A stretch of DNA of 64,000 nucleotides from Gymnogyps californianus (GCF_018139145.2 NC_059478.1:32549001-32613000), one strand, 5' to 3'; shown: positions 12,462 through 24,632, counted from the first letter of the stretch. Made by a program: numbers and translations. The notes: generated by a model from the sequence alone, not told the origin.

Positions 12462-12600
12462 CTGAGGATTGCTTCACTCAGTTTTGAGAGGTACGAAGTC
12501 GCATGGCCAGGGCACGGTCTGACCACATCACCACATGGTCAGACCGTGCCCTGGCCATGCGACTTCGTATCTCTCAAAACTGAGTGAAGCCCTGAGGAAT
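12462..12600. repeat. Near-perfect palindrome: 55-bp arms, 10-nt loop, flanking direct repeats
   Basis: The left arm 12471-12525 is the reverse complement of the right arm 12536-12590 at 54 of 55 positions. The single difference (12491 against 12570) would be a G-U pair in RNA. The loop is 12526-12535. Just outside the arms, CTGAGGA occurs at 12462-12468 and again at 12592-12598 (8 of 9 bases if extended), resembling a target-site duplication. The near identity implies a young event. It could be a foldback insertion, a replication template switch, or an assembly/amplification artefact; the sequence alone does not decide. Confidence 0.9.
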
Positions 12601-12760
12601 ACTCGACTTCTTTCTGAGAAATCAATGTCAGCTTTTCTATTTTCAGTTCCTCCCTGTATCCCTTCAAAATTGGCTTTAAGATCTTTACCAGGTCTTCAGA
12701 AGACAAAGACCTAGAAAGGTGCAGTGTAGGTAACACCAGTTCACCTTACATTGAGAAGAG
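12601..12760 (-). other. Minus-strand open segment next to the palindrome
   Basis: On the minus strand an open frame enters at about 12757 and runs leftwards into the right palindrome arm, ending near 12539. The translated part just before the arm is amphipathic and lysine/glutamate-rich (for example SSEDLVKILKPILKGYREEL), more protein-like than most open frames here. I cannot assign it to a family and see no convincing splice signals at both ends. It could be a fragment of an old retrogene or chance. Confidence 0.15.
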
Positions 12761-13663
12761 CTACAGAGAGGAAGCCACTGGGTCCCAGGATGCACAACCT
12801 CAATGTACCAGTTTCAGAGGCCCTATGGAGGTCCCCTGGCCTGAGCCCTTGCTTGGCTGTACTGACATTGCTGCCACACATAATGCAGTGCTGCCTGGGC
12901 AGCAGGACATGGATAACAGGAGGAAAGACTCCTCTGGTCTGATGTTCAGTGGGTCATGACTCACCTACATGGACGATGCCGTTGTGGTGCACTGCGATGG
13001 CAAAACATCCATCAGGACAGGGAAGGTTGAGATCCAAGCACCCACTGAGGGCACCCACCTCCCTCCACCAGCTGTAGAGACAGTGCTTGGAAAACAGCCT
13101 CTCTGAGTTGCAGTCCGTCATCAGGACTAGCCCTAGGAGAACTCCAACAGAGATGTGTCCTCTCTACACCTCCCTAGTGTATCGTCCATATACCCATGGG
13201 AAGGCATAGCGGAAAGCCCTAGAGTAGGAGCCAGGTCTGGTGTTACTGCGTGGAAGTACACGTCTGTCCTCAACGTGCCAAGACAAACCTTCTTCCGACG
13301 TGAGCTGAGGCTTGCAGAGGAAGGTCAGCTTCCAATACAGCTAGAAGATAAATGAGGAACAGAGGATTGATCCTCCGAAACATTTTTTCATATGAAAGCT
13401 ATGCAAAGGGGATTCTGCATCAATGATAAATCTCACTGCATCCAGCATTACTGGATGTAGGTGTTCACAGCCCTGAGACATGTTGCTTTAGTAGTTTTCT
13501 GAATGGACATGAGCGACACAAAAGCAAATCTGCATTCTTCCACTCACTGGTTGACTCCAACTTCAGAGTCTTCAGTGAAAAGTACAGGCTTGAAATAATT
13601 CTGAAGTTATGGCACCTACAAGACTTTTACCAGATGGAAACCTGAAAAAAGATTACTTCTCAG
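12761..13663. other. Non-coding stretch, no gene recognised
   Basis: Only short open frames without motifs are present. I see no simple repeat or recognisable transposon in this interval. Confidence 0.5.
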
Positions 13664-13880
13664 ATGCATTGCTCATTTGTTCAGAGTAATTAGTAGATGT
13701 AAAACCAAAAATAGACCCTTTTCCTTTGATCCTCTCCAGTCAGATTCTGCGCGTGATGACCCAGAGCATGTCTTGATATTCTGCACTGAAACTGCTGCAG
13801 TTTTCATTCAAAACCCAACCAGCGTTTCACATCTCACCTACGAAAATGCAAATGAAGATAAGCCCCGTCAAAGGACACAG
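13664..13880 (+). other. Candidate internal exon (weak)
   Basis: A donor-like ACACAG|GTGAGC lies at 13880/13881, and a modest acceptor ACTTCTCAG ends at 13663. The 217-nt interval between them is open in one frame (72 residues, containing RCKTKNRPFSFDPLQSD and ending PRQRTQ). The acceptor has a poor pyrimidine tract, being preceded by a run of A. No domain is recognised. Chance is the leading explanation. Confidence 0.12.
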
Positions 13881-16469
13881 GTGAGCATCAACCTGTACCA
13901 ACCTCTCACATTTTGCATCCTCCTGGGGGAAAGAAATCACACGCAGGCTCACTTACAAAATTTGAAGTGCCCCAATGATGAGCCTGTGCTGTTCTCCTCT
14001 GGTTATTTAATTATCTATTAAAAATCCACCCTGAAGCGAGCAGCTAAGGTCCTTGCAGTCTCTGGAAGTCAATGGCAGCCCTTTCTTTGACACAACTAGC
14101 TTTGGGATTAGCCCTTTATATATAGCCTAGGGCAAAGGGTGAGGAAGAAGAGTGGTTTCCAGGAGATGCAGATGAAAAGCGGAGCAGATGGGGCCAGGGC
14201 AGAGCTTGGCAGCAGGCGCCCGTGTGTGTGTGAGAGCTGAGGGGAGAGCTGGCAGCAGGAGCTCGGGGGGTGCCACGGATGGGCTATGTCAGGAATACTC
14301 AATGCTACCAAAACAACCCAAGAGACATGGGCTCCTGCGTCTCAGTTGATTGCTCTAAAAAAAGAGGCGATCCTCTTACAGTGCAAAGCTGGCTGAGCAC
14401 ACACGTGCCGGCCGTCCTGCTCAAATACTCCTGAGCGAGAGCTTCCTCATTCCACTCCGAGCAGCTCCAGCAGCTTGATGTGGGCACCCACCTTGCAGGG
14501 AGGTGCTGGGAGGTGGGAGCCAGCTCCTGAAGTCTTCTCTGCAGGTTTTCTGGCAAGGCTAAATTAAAGGAAGACCGCATGAACCCATTTCCCATCAATG
14601 CCTGGAAAGACTTATCCTCCTCAGATGGCTTTGCTCCCCTTCAATGGGTAATGTGGTACCAAGAGCTGGGCTGGCTACATGGCCAGGACTGAAACGGAGA
14701 ACAGGAAAGCTGAGACTCACACTGCTGTACAACTCTCTTGGCTTGTAGCAAAGCTTCAGCACAGAAATACAGTCCCAAATACAACCTGCAGCAAATATTT
14801 CATCTACCCCAGCAGCGAGCGTGCTGAGGCAGGCCAGCAGACAGCAGAGCTGCTCGCACCGGACCGGTGGGGCCATGGTTGTGTTTCCAGCTGTATGTTT
14901 AACAAGGCTCGTTCTTTATGCTGAGCATTAGCATTGATATCCTGCGTTAGAGATTAAGGTAATACTGTACATTATTTCCAGCAAGGGATTAATTAAATCT
15001 CAACATTTCTGAAAGGTAACTGGTATAAAGGAAGCCATTCATTTGAGTGAGATCCAAATTAACAAGCTTCTCATTTGTTTCTAAACTTGCTCCACGGTGG
15101 AGTGAAATGTGAGCTGGGAACTGCCTCTTGCAAATGCTTTAAAATGCCTAATAATAATATAGATTAGCTACCTCCAAAGGTACTATGTGCCAAACACTAC
15201 TCCTTCCTCTCAAGGTCCCACTGTAGGGTGTCCGCCCCGCACCCACAGATCCCTGCCGTTAACAAAACAGCCTTTGCTCTGCCCTAAGAGTAGGTCCCAA
15301 ATGCGACAGCAATGTCCCACTCAGCAGCCTGCCCAAATGACCTCTGCAGTGCTTTGCTCCTGACGTTCCTTGGGCTGAAGGGAAGCAGTGTGAAGGCCAT
15401 GGCACCATGCTGGGAGCGAAGGGAAGCCCTGTTTGAGGCTTAGCAGGGTTAGGGGAGACAAAGGGGGACAGGACCGTGTGTTTTGCTCCAAGTAGCTGTA
15501 AACAGGGGGTGTGGAGGAGACCCAGCAGGGATAGGGATGGGGCAGCAAAGCCGACATGCCCTGGAGATGTGAAGTTGGACGCCACCAGCCAATGTCTTCA
15601 GGGTGATTTTTCCCAGGAAAATGGGATGACTGTCATCAGAAAGCCCCAAAGCTGAGCAAAACACCGGCTTCACTAGGACTCTTTGCTGGCAAAATTGCTC
15701 ACTGATTTATGCATTGTCCTCCCTTGTCCATAGCGCTCATGGTCATATGCACATGGCTATGGAGAGACCTGGGGATCTCCATGCCGTTCACCACAACGTG
15801 GCATTTTCCATGGTTTCTTGGCTTTTTCCGGGGCAGCTCGAACAGCTGGGGCAGCCCATAGCCTCTTACTTTGCTTTCTCAAAATCTGCTGTTTCTTGTT
15901 TGGGCTTGTTTAAACTTGCTTTGTTCCTGTTCGCTTTTATTCTGCTTTTCGTCATCAAAGTCCTGATTCGGCCGATGAGGGCTTTTGAGACCTGGAGGGT
16001 TTCCACAGGTCTGGCTTGTATTAGAGGGGGGCAATTTCCCAACCGCCGGCTGAGTTTCAACATTCCCGCTCTCCTTGCCTTGCTGAGGAAAACCAGGGGC
16101 ACACATGCAGCCTCCTGCAAAGACTTATTCCGTTTCTAGCAGGATGAAACCATGGCGGGGAAATTCTGACCAGACCAACAGAGCCGGCTGGGCTGGAGAG
16201 CTGTTGCTGGTGTGCTTGGAGTTGAGATTTTCAGCCCGATGATCATTTCTGCAGGACATCCTCCATAGTGAGATGGAGTGCTTCACCCTCCTCACCCTCC
16301 GCTGCTTCCCCAGCCAGAAAAGGTGGTGCGACTGCAAGACGAGGACAATTGTGGGTCCCCCTGGTCTGGGATAGCTCACGCAGGCCCCGGGGAGCCTGGC
16401 CCCGGGGCAGAAGGGCCAGTCGGTGGGATGCAGACAGCACCCAGTGCAGATGGGGAGCTCTGTGTTCGC
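13881..16469. other. Non-coding stretch, no gene recognised
   Basis: The 141-codon plus-strand open frame at 15714-16139 contains one strongly hydrophobic segment but no family motif and no plausible initiation context. A GT microsatellite of a few units occurs at about 14221-14232. Nothing else was recognised. Confidence 0.5.
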
Positions 16470-16700
16470 AGCCTTGCAACCGTCCCTCCTTGCAATCACA
16501 GCCCCGTGCTTGCAACCTTGCACCCATCCCTCCTTGCAATCACAACCCCGTGCTCACAACCTCACAATGATCCCCCCTTGCAATCACAGCCCTGTGCTCG
16601 CAACCTTGCAACAATTCCTCCTTGCAATCACAGCCCTGTGCTTGCAACCTCGCAACCATCCTCCTTGCTACCACAGCCCCCTGCTCGCCTCCTTGCACAG
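16470..16700 (+). repeat. 44-bp minisatellite, about five copies
   Basis: A unit starting TGCAATCACAGCCC and containing GTGCTTGCAACC recurs with starts at 16491, 16535, 16579, 16623 and 16666. The spacing is 44, 44, 44 and 43 bp, and a partial copy precedes the first. The plus strand is strongly C-rich and G-poor. Because 44 is not a multiple of three, the overlapping open frames reading the repeat in several frames are by-products of the array, not genes. Confidence 0.9.
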
Positions 16701-19700
16701 CGGGGCTCTTGCACAGCCCTGCCTCACCGAGTTGATTTATGGCCTGGAGGTTTTTTTACCTGGGGATGAACGCTACTGGGACATGTTAAAATGAATTCGA
16801 GAGCACAGTTTTTGACAGACTTTTATAAACTGTAGGTGCAAGGCATGTCCAGAGGACTAAACATCATTGTAGTCTTCACAAAAAATGCACCTTTGTGTAA
16901 ACAGAAACAGTAGTGTAGGCTGAAGTAAGTGACCATTCCCAAACCAGTACCAGTGGCACGATAACAATGTAATAAACATCATAAATCTGGTTTTTGCCCT
17001 TCACAGTTTCAGTGCAGCTCAAACTAATCAAAGAAGTAAAACAATGTGAAAACCAATCAAATTTACAAAAAAAGAATTGCATGGACATAAGCATGCCGTA
17101 TATCCTACTCTAAATAACAGCCCTGGTGTCTTTCATCATTCGGAGGACAGTTTGCTTCTGGTCCTTCCCATGGATCAGGATCCGGCCCATACCCACCTTT
17201 GCATTTGCAAAAGCAAAATCCATCGGGCAACGATCTCCAGCGCTCCTAAGTCTGTCTAACGCAGGAGAGTGAGCAGCGTGGCGTGGCCAAGGGCCCACAC
17301 GTGGACAGCAATGCAAAAGGCAGCGCTGAGCCCCGCGAGTGCACAAATCATAATTGGACTCCCCCCCATCTCTCTCTCCCCAGCTTCACTGTTACGGGCC
17401 CGGCTATGCAATATTAATTGCAATTACCCGTTTACCTCATGTCCAGTGGATATTACCTTTTAATAGATGCCATCGTGCAGTTAAGCACCGGCGGCGTGAG
17501 GCAGGCCTTCTGCAGCACCAGCAATTTTTGCAGAAAACCACGAGATGGCGATGCAATAGAAATTTCCATCGAGAGAAAAAGCACTTTGGGGTTATGGAGG
17601 AAGGCCCGAACCCCCCGGCTCCTGAGCCCTCCGCCAGAAAGCACAAAGCACAGAGGTGTGGAAGTTTTACATTATTTTCTTTCTTTTTGGGGGGCATGCA
17701 TACGCTGGTTCTGCATTTCTTGTGTGTTATTAAAGATCGAAAGCATAGCACCGTTTGCATTTTTTTTTAATATTAGTAGCTGTCTTCAAATCTCCTGTTA
17801 GAGTGGCAGCTGGATCCTGCCATGACCAAGCAAGTCTGCACGAAGGGGCTGTAAACTGCAGCCCTTTAGAGTTTGCTGCGCAACGGCCATTTAAAAAATG
17901 TATCTTTCCTTTCTCTAGCAAAATGCCCCGTTTCCCAAGAGATATGTCCATCATTGATAGTTGCGCTGAAAGAAATCTTGACACAAAGTGAAAAATTAAT
18001 TAAGATTTTTAATTAAAATACAGAGAGGCATGGAAAATGGAGAGCTGGCTGATGCAGCACGTGTAGTTGCAATCCCTTTACCCTCTGAGCACACCCCTGC
18101 CCCCGGGATGGTGTGACTGGGATTTGTAAGGTGAGATGAAGTGTGACTTGAATGTACAAGTTGGATGTCAAGACGGATCTCAATATTGCTGCTTTAAAAA
18201 CCCTTACTTTATCACCTTTTTGCTTATAGTCTTTCCCTCTTCCTGGAAACATATATCCATAGGCAGAGGTGCAGTCCTCTTCTATTTAATAAACAAATAT
18301 TGAGTATTGCTATGGACAGGCTTCAGGGTTTGGGGTTTTACATGGCACTATTCCGCCCTGAGGGACTCGATAGGGTCGTACCTGCTCCCCTGCAACCCCA
18401 AATTGAGCGGCTTATGGTCTGCCTAGCTCTGCTGTCAGGGATGGGGTCTCAAATAGCAGCACACGGGACAGGGGCTTGGAAACCTCCTTCCCACCCGTCC
18501 CCTGGTGCAACGAGGCCCCGTGGTCATTCCTGGGATCCTTCTCAGCACCGAGGAGTAAGGTCAATGGTTTTATACACAGGGAATCAAACCAACAAATATT
18601 AAACTGTTTTCAAATGCTTGCGAGGCAGAAGACAAGACATACGTTCAACATCTCCATCCTCCCTCTAAAAACCCTCAGCGAACGAATACTCAAACCCTAA
18701 AGCCATCAACCCATGGTGGGGTTTTTTATGTAACTTTGTAGCATAATCCCATTAAAAAATTGCCTGCCTCTTCTCTGGGTCTCTGCTCCTCTCCAGCTCC
18801 TGCAGTGCAGGGCATGGCTCCGGCCGATGCTACCACGAAGGCGGTGGGCACACACTGCCAGCCAGCCCTTCCAATTTACCCTGTTTACCCCCAAAATCAA
18901 CCCTTACCTGCTCATGGAGCAGCACCCGCTTCCCACTGAGCCCTTCGGCACTACACAGGGACAGGGCGGCAGCTTTCACCTTCCCTCTCCAAGGGAGCAA
19001 TATTTCTACTGCCAACCCCAAATTTGGGGACCAGTTGAGCTGAATGAGGATAAAGCACCAAATTTTGAGCCCACAATTCAATTAGGATTTGCACAAATGC
19101 AGCTTCAAATTGCCTTTGTGAAAATTTGCCCTGCAAATTAAAACTCCCTTTGCAAATCTGCCCTTTAGGTTCCTGCTTGAAAAGGAGATGGGAGACAGTC
19201 TGAGGAGATTCATTTTTCCTCTAGTTTATATATAACTTGCTAAGCTTTTTATTTTTTTTAAATGAGCTTACTATGTCCAATTTAAGTCAAAATTTAATGA
19301 TCCCTGCAGTAATTCGTTTAAGGATACAGCTTCAATAAACGCCATAGCATAAGTCAGGGAATAACTGTCCTTGTCCGCAGCACAATGATTAATCAACTTT
19401 ATTAAAATTAGGATTGGCTGAGGAGATTTGCATAATATAAGAAGACTCGGAGCCTTCTCCAGGACTAAAATGGACCTGAGACCAAACTTTGGGCCTTTCT
19501 TCCCCACTTTCCCAGGTGCTACTCTCGATGTAGCTTGGGAGCATCCAAGTCCAGAGCGGCTGGTTCAGCTCATGCGTGGAGGTGGATGGTATCATAGTGG
19601 TCCTAAAAAGGGTTAAAAAAGACCAATAGTCCTTAGCACAGACAAGCAGGTTGCAATGAGCTTTGGGCAGGAAGGGGATGTGGGAAACATCCTATTTCTG

Positions 19701-21800
19701 GCAATTCAAGAGGCGTTTCTCAATGCTTTGGTGTAGGGATGCTTTCTGGATGAGGCATTAATCGGAGCAACCACCTGGAGTTGTTTTATATTATTTTATG
19801 TTATGTCCTCATCTCCCTCGCGAGTTGGGCAGGGCCCTGGATGCCCGCTCTGCTTAGTGAGCAACCCGTGCCAATGCTCAGAGCGACGTAGCCCCCTTGG
19901 CAGGTCAGGGAAAGCAAAAGCAGCCCAAGCTGCTCGGGGCAGCTCTGCACCCCCGGCTCCGGAGAGCAGCACCCTGGCACGGCCCTGGGCCGTGGTGCCA
20001 GCACAGCCCCCTGCCACCGGGCTGCCAAGTCGAGCAGACCAAGCCCCACGGACCCCACATTACTGCTGAGATGACCCTATATGTAACACCGGCCAACCAT
20101 GAGGGACCAATTAGATTTCTGGATCCAATTAGCAGCAGCTGTGATTTGTGTGCATCCCTCCGTACATATGGCTACGCTGAACTTTCCCTCAGTTTCAAAT
20201 GTCCCCGTATAGCGCAAGCGAAACGAGAGGAAGGACCATTTGTCTCGTTTTTTTCGAGAGCCTTTATTATGATGGACGAGGAACCTTTTACATCATTCAC
20301 CAACTTGCAAACAAATTAGCTACCTTCATCACCTTCCCCTTATAACGGAGCTGGCAAGCGACGGCCCAATGAGCTGTCGGGGAGTGGGTAATGGGTGCGG
20401 GGGGGTATACAAGTATTTCATTGGACATGATCAACTAAGTTTGCTGGAAATAAAATATAAGTGAAGTCAGATGCTGAGGGCTTAAGTGTCCATGCATTAA
20501 CCAAGATGGTTTCCATCTCGTGGAGCAATTTGGGCTCCGGCCATTTAGGGTGGGACAGGAGTTGTTACTCATTTTAATGGATGCTGGGCATCCAAATCCC
20601 TTCGGTGGGATTGAAAAATCTCATACCTAATTTCTATGTGCCTCAGTCCCTCACATGCAGCCAACTCTCGCAGGGCGCTCCGGGAAGCCTGATAAAAGCA
20701 TTACTAGTATTACCCGTAACGATCTTCGATTTCCTTGAAGAGATCAGAGTAGGAAGAAGAGAAAGAAAGGTCCAGGCCTGTTGACAAAATGACAGGCAGA
20801 TGAATAGAGCTGGCTCCTTCTTCCCCATCAGTGGTTTCAGCCCAGAAATAGAAGATCCCATCAACTGCAGCCCACCAGAAGCCTCGTGCTCAGGACCACG
20901 CATGCAATGAGACCGCAACACCGATGGCAGCAGAAGGGGACGATGCAGAATAATGCAGGTCCTGCCGCTAACGATCCTGGTAAGGGCAGTGATGCTGCAA
21001 GCACCGGGGAGCAAGGCTGCGATAAATGACTGGGAGTTAATGGCAAGATGTTCTGCAGCTTTGCCCAAGGGGTCAGCCCCTTGCTCCTCCATCCGCAGGG
21101 CTTTTAACGGCAGGCCCCCGTTCTTGGCAGGAGGTGTCGATAATGGAGTGGATCACCAGCTCCGGAGCAAAGGGAAAAGATAAAACCACTTCAAAAAAGA
21201 AGTCGTGGAGTTGGAACGTATCTGTTAAAAAATAAGGCAGTGTTGGAGGAGAGACCCCTGTACACATGCATAGCCTTGACAAAATTGCTAAGGGTAGAGG
21301 CACTAGAAATGAGGCCCCAGATCGTTTTATTGCACAGTAAACAACTCGGTGTCTCCGTTGCCGGCAACGTTTGGAAATGAGCCCTTTTACACAGGAGCCT
21401 TTCAGCAGCCAGCCAGCAGCCAGCTCCTGGGGACAAGCATGGGGAGGGGTTGTAAGTAAATTAGGAAAGCAGGAAAGGGGCTGAAGGTTGCATGACATCG
21501 CTTCAGATCAGAGTCTCTGAAAAAAAAAAGATTTTCCCCCTATTTGGCTGAAAAGTGAAGGGGACAGACCTGGCAATGGCAGTTCCCCACCTCTCCTCTT
21601 ACAGGTGGTTCAACCTGTGTTTCGTTGGTGGGGAGCAGGTAAAGTCGGGCAATGTTATCTGTAGAGGGGAAGGATAAACTGGGTGATGTTTTCCATGGAA
21701 GTGGAAAACTCAGCGGAATTAAACTTGATCCTTAGAAGAAGATAAACACGTTTGAAAACCCAGCCGAAATGCTGAAGTTACAGTAGCTGACCCACAGAGA
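16701..21800. other. Long non-coding stretch, no gene recognised
   Basis: No coding gene is identifiable across 5.1 kb. The GC-rich interval 19820-20060 and the interval 20640-21500 give open frames up to 149 codons, none with recognisable domains. AT-rich palindromic TTAATTAA-type sequences occur near 17993-18016. A good acceptor-like CTTTCCCAG at 19515 is followed by 33 open codons only. Confidence 0.5.
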
Positions 21801-21950
21801 GGAAGAGTGGTTTTGAGGTAAAGGCACTTCACTGCGATCTGAAAAATCTAGGTTTAATTCCATTAGCCACAACCTCCCTGCGTGCTCTTGGGCAAATCAC
21901 TTCATATCTTTTTGCCTAGGTCACTATATAAAATGGGGGCGATAGCTCTT
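21801..21950 (+). mobile_element. MIR SINE (old, tRNA-derived), nearly full core
   Basis: The order and spacing of MIR landmarks are preserved: a tRNA B-box-like GGTTTAATTCC at about 21852, then CTCTTGGGCAAATCACTTC, then TTTTTGCCTAGG, and finally TATAAAATGGGGGCGATAGC. These correspond to the consensus 'tgtgaccttgggcaagtcacttaacctctctgtgcctcagtttcc...tgtaaaatggggataat'. The copy is on the plus strand and strongly diverged, consistent with an ancient amniote insertion. Confidence 0.85.
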
Positions 21951-21996
21951 CCTTTTCAAACAGATAGTCCTTACCATGAAGAGTTTGCAGTCGCAG
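21920..21996 (+). other. Possible MIR-derived exon (splice-site pair)
   Basis: Inside the MIR, a pyrimidine-rich segment ends in CCTAG at 21919. 77 nt later, at 21996/21997, lies a perfect donor CAG|GTAAGT. The interval is open in one frame (from SLYKMGAIALPF to EEFAVA). MIR exonisation is a known phenomenon in mammals, but here there is only the splice-site pattern and no transcript evidence. Confidence 0.18.
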
Positions 21997-23064
21997 GTAA
22001 GTCTACACATTGCGGATTGAAGCAACAAGTTTCAGGAGCACGTCACCTTGATGATGGTGGCAACGTTTTTTTCTCCTTCGTCGAAGGAGCTGAATCCCCA
22101 CTTGAAAGCAGAATATTATATCCACAATCCACTCCTCTTCGTTGGTCAGGATTTGAAATCAGTTTCTGTATTTAAAAAAAATTAATCGCAGCACAAAAAT
22201 GGCTTAATTAGCTTAGTAGACAGCCAGTGTGAGTACAGAATACCCCGAGCGAGGGTCCTCTCCAGCCAAATACCGTCCTTTAGGGAACTTGGCATTCCTT
22301 CCAGGCTGCGTGTCAAGGAGACTGAGCAACTTTACATCAACACAACATGGATTTTCCTTCTACCAAACTACTCTGCAATCTGTAATTTTTAACCTCACAA
22401 GTTTGAGATTGTACCTTAACATTTGCAGGAAGCAGATGGCTTCTGCATACTGCCAACCTGTTGTTACAAAAGCATCTTCCAAGAATTGTTTTCTACCCAC
22501 AGTCGCTAACCATAATTAACCTTTCATATGATTTAATAAACAGGAAAAAATATTTGCCATCTCATATTAATAAAGAGAGCTCTTCAGGACATTTTTTCCA
22601 CCCCTTCTAGAACATAGAAGCTGCGGTAATTTTTTTGTGCGCTTATTTTATTGCCTTTCAAACTATTTAGAGATGCAGCTTACCTATGCAGATTAAAGCT
22701 GCGAAGGACAGCATAATAGTGGATGCACAGAGCACCTTCTGGCATGGCACAGAATGACCTCTTATTTGAGGAAAAAAAAGCAAGACCAAGCAAGAAGAGC
22801 GACTGCTAAGCCCAGGGCAGAGACGGAGACCAGAGCTCACCGACAGCCCCAGCGATGTCAAGGCAGTCAGCTACGTTTTACACCTTTTGCACACTCATAA
22901 TTTTAATGCCTCGCAGAGTTTTAAGTGATAATAATAGAGTCCTGTATTGCTTCGACCTTTTTTATATTTGGAAACTTTACTGACCGGTCATTTTTGGATG
23001 GAGGGCTCTATACATATACACAGCATGGTGACAGACACCTCCAAAGTGCCCAGGAGAGAGCTAA
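21997..23064. other. Non-coding stretch, no gene recognised
   Basis: Mostly AT-rich unique sequence with short frames lacking motifs. TTAATTA-type sites are moderately frequent (22190-22210, 22510-22570). No repeat family was recognised. Confidence 0.45.
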
Positions 23065-23130
23065 GTGCAAAGTGGTATTATTACCACGATTTCACTAATG
23101 AACGAAAATGAAGATGTTGGCTAAGACTTT
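23065..23130 (-). mobile_element. Possible MIR core fragment (weak)
   Basis: The segment with GTGGTATTATTACCACG, then AATGAACGAAAATGAAG and GGCTAAGACTTTCCCC has the order of the minus-strand MIR core ('attattatccccattttacagatgaggaaactgag...ggttaagtaacttgccc'). Similarity is patchy, and it may be coincidental. Confidence 0.3.
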
Positions 23131-23150
23131 CCCCCATATTATGGGGGAAA
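23128..23150. repeat. Perfect 23-bp palindrome
   Basis: TTTCCCCCATA at 23128-23138 is followed by a single T and then its exact reverse complement at 23140-23150. The 11-bp arms with a 1-nt centre could extrude as a cruciform or serve as a dyad binding site. The run of five C and five G makes it stand out from the AT-rich surroundings. Confidence 0.85.
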
Positions 23151-24632
23151 TTAAACGACAGACGTAAGTAAAAAGCTGGCATGGGGGACCAAAGTACGTC
23201 TCTCAGTTCCTGATGGGTAGTTGCTTTGGCTTAGGACATCAAAGGCTTTCTGAAGAGCTGAAACTATAAAGGAAATATTCTCTTGGCTTAACCAATTTCC
23301 ATAATGGGGATTAGGGAACACTCTCCCTGCTAGGACAGGAGAACTTCTTTTTTAATTAATGTTTCTTGTGACTGTTGAGTGCTCATCATCCATTAGTATG
23401 ATAATGCACCCTTGAAATTACGAACACAATTATGATGATAACTGCTTGCCTATAAAAAATAAAATAAAATCATATACATACAAAGACTGAGCTGCAGCCC
23501 AGGAACTGATTCCAGGAGACGACCCCAGGTTTTCTGTTTTGTCCCTGGTTTTGCTGGTACGGCGGAGTTCGTCGAATGGCGTTTCGCTCCCGTTCGCTAT
23601 CGATATGCTGCCAAGATTGAAATGGATCAACTTGAATTAAGATGGATGCACATCAAATTAATGCAAGCCTAAGGAGGCGGACTTTGTAGCTGAAAACCAA
23701 AAATGGACAAATCATTTAGAAAAAAAATGGGTTTGTTTTCTGAGGCTAGGAATTAAACAAGCAAAACCAAAGATCTCAAAGAGGCAAGTCTTGTTTTTCA
23801 CTAAGGATAAAAACTCTGTCTTTATATATGTAATATGCACCTGGGAACCACCAAGCAGTTGCAGTGTTTTCTCTGCATCCTAGTACCATCTCAGACTTTA
23901 ACTGATATATTTGCTTGCCTGGAATACAGCAGAAACCCACCATTCTGTTAAAGCTGCCATTTCTTTCATTATTTTCAGTTCATTATTTTCAGTAATTAAT
24001 TCTTCAGTTATATCAGACTGTGGGCACACTCCTTACTCTGCTTCCTTTTGTGATAATTTTATCCTAGTCTTGGTTTAGAGAGATTTTTTTTTAGTGTTCT
24101 CAGATTTTCTCTAGATTAGAACAGCTCTTTTAAAAATTATTCCCATTAAAATATTGTTATTTTCCTCCAGAGTTTGTGATCACAAAGCATGCATTGTGAT
24201 ATCAATAAAAGTTTAAAAAATGCAAATATGGCTTTTACTTTTGTAGATCTCAGTGAGATACAGCGTAGAAGAAGTACAGGATCAGTAATTTTTTATACAA
24301 CACTTTATCTTTTTGCACGATACCTTAAGGTGCCCTCGCCAGTTCTGAAGATTCAGAAGTTTGGTGCTGCTCTTCTCCTTGGAGGGCACTTTCCTTCTTT
24401 AAGCCCCAAGCCAGTTTACAAGCTCTGACCAATTGAATTTAATTTTCTTTCCTCTTCTTTCCAATTCAGTTTAAGATTCAGGCTGCGGTTTAACCTTTGA
24501 CTTTCTGAATTTCCTTTTTCCTGGCCAGTGTCTCAATTTTATTATTATTTTAATATAAAGGGTTTTTCTTGCTGTTGTTTCTTGTTTTGCTTTTTTGGTT
24601 TGTTTAGCTCTTTTTTTTTTCCTTCCCTACAG
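23151..24632. other. AT-rich non-coding stretch
   Basis: No gene or repeat family was recognised. AT-rich patches around 23350-23470 and 23960-24140 contain several ATTA/TAAT cores. A long T-rich tract at 24540-24631 leads into the acceptor of the candidate exon described next. Confidence 0.45.

Noticed and set aside
15714..16139. 141-codon frame with one hydrophobic segment, like a small membrane protein
   Set aside because: No known family, no convincing start or splice context. A single hydrophobic stretch in T-rich DNA is expected by chance.
16278..16794. Overlapping 163- and 123-codon frames
   Set aside because: They are generated by the 44-bp minisatellite read in shifted frames.
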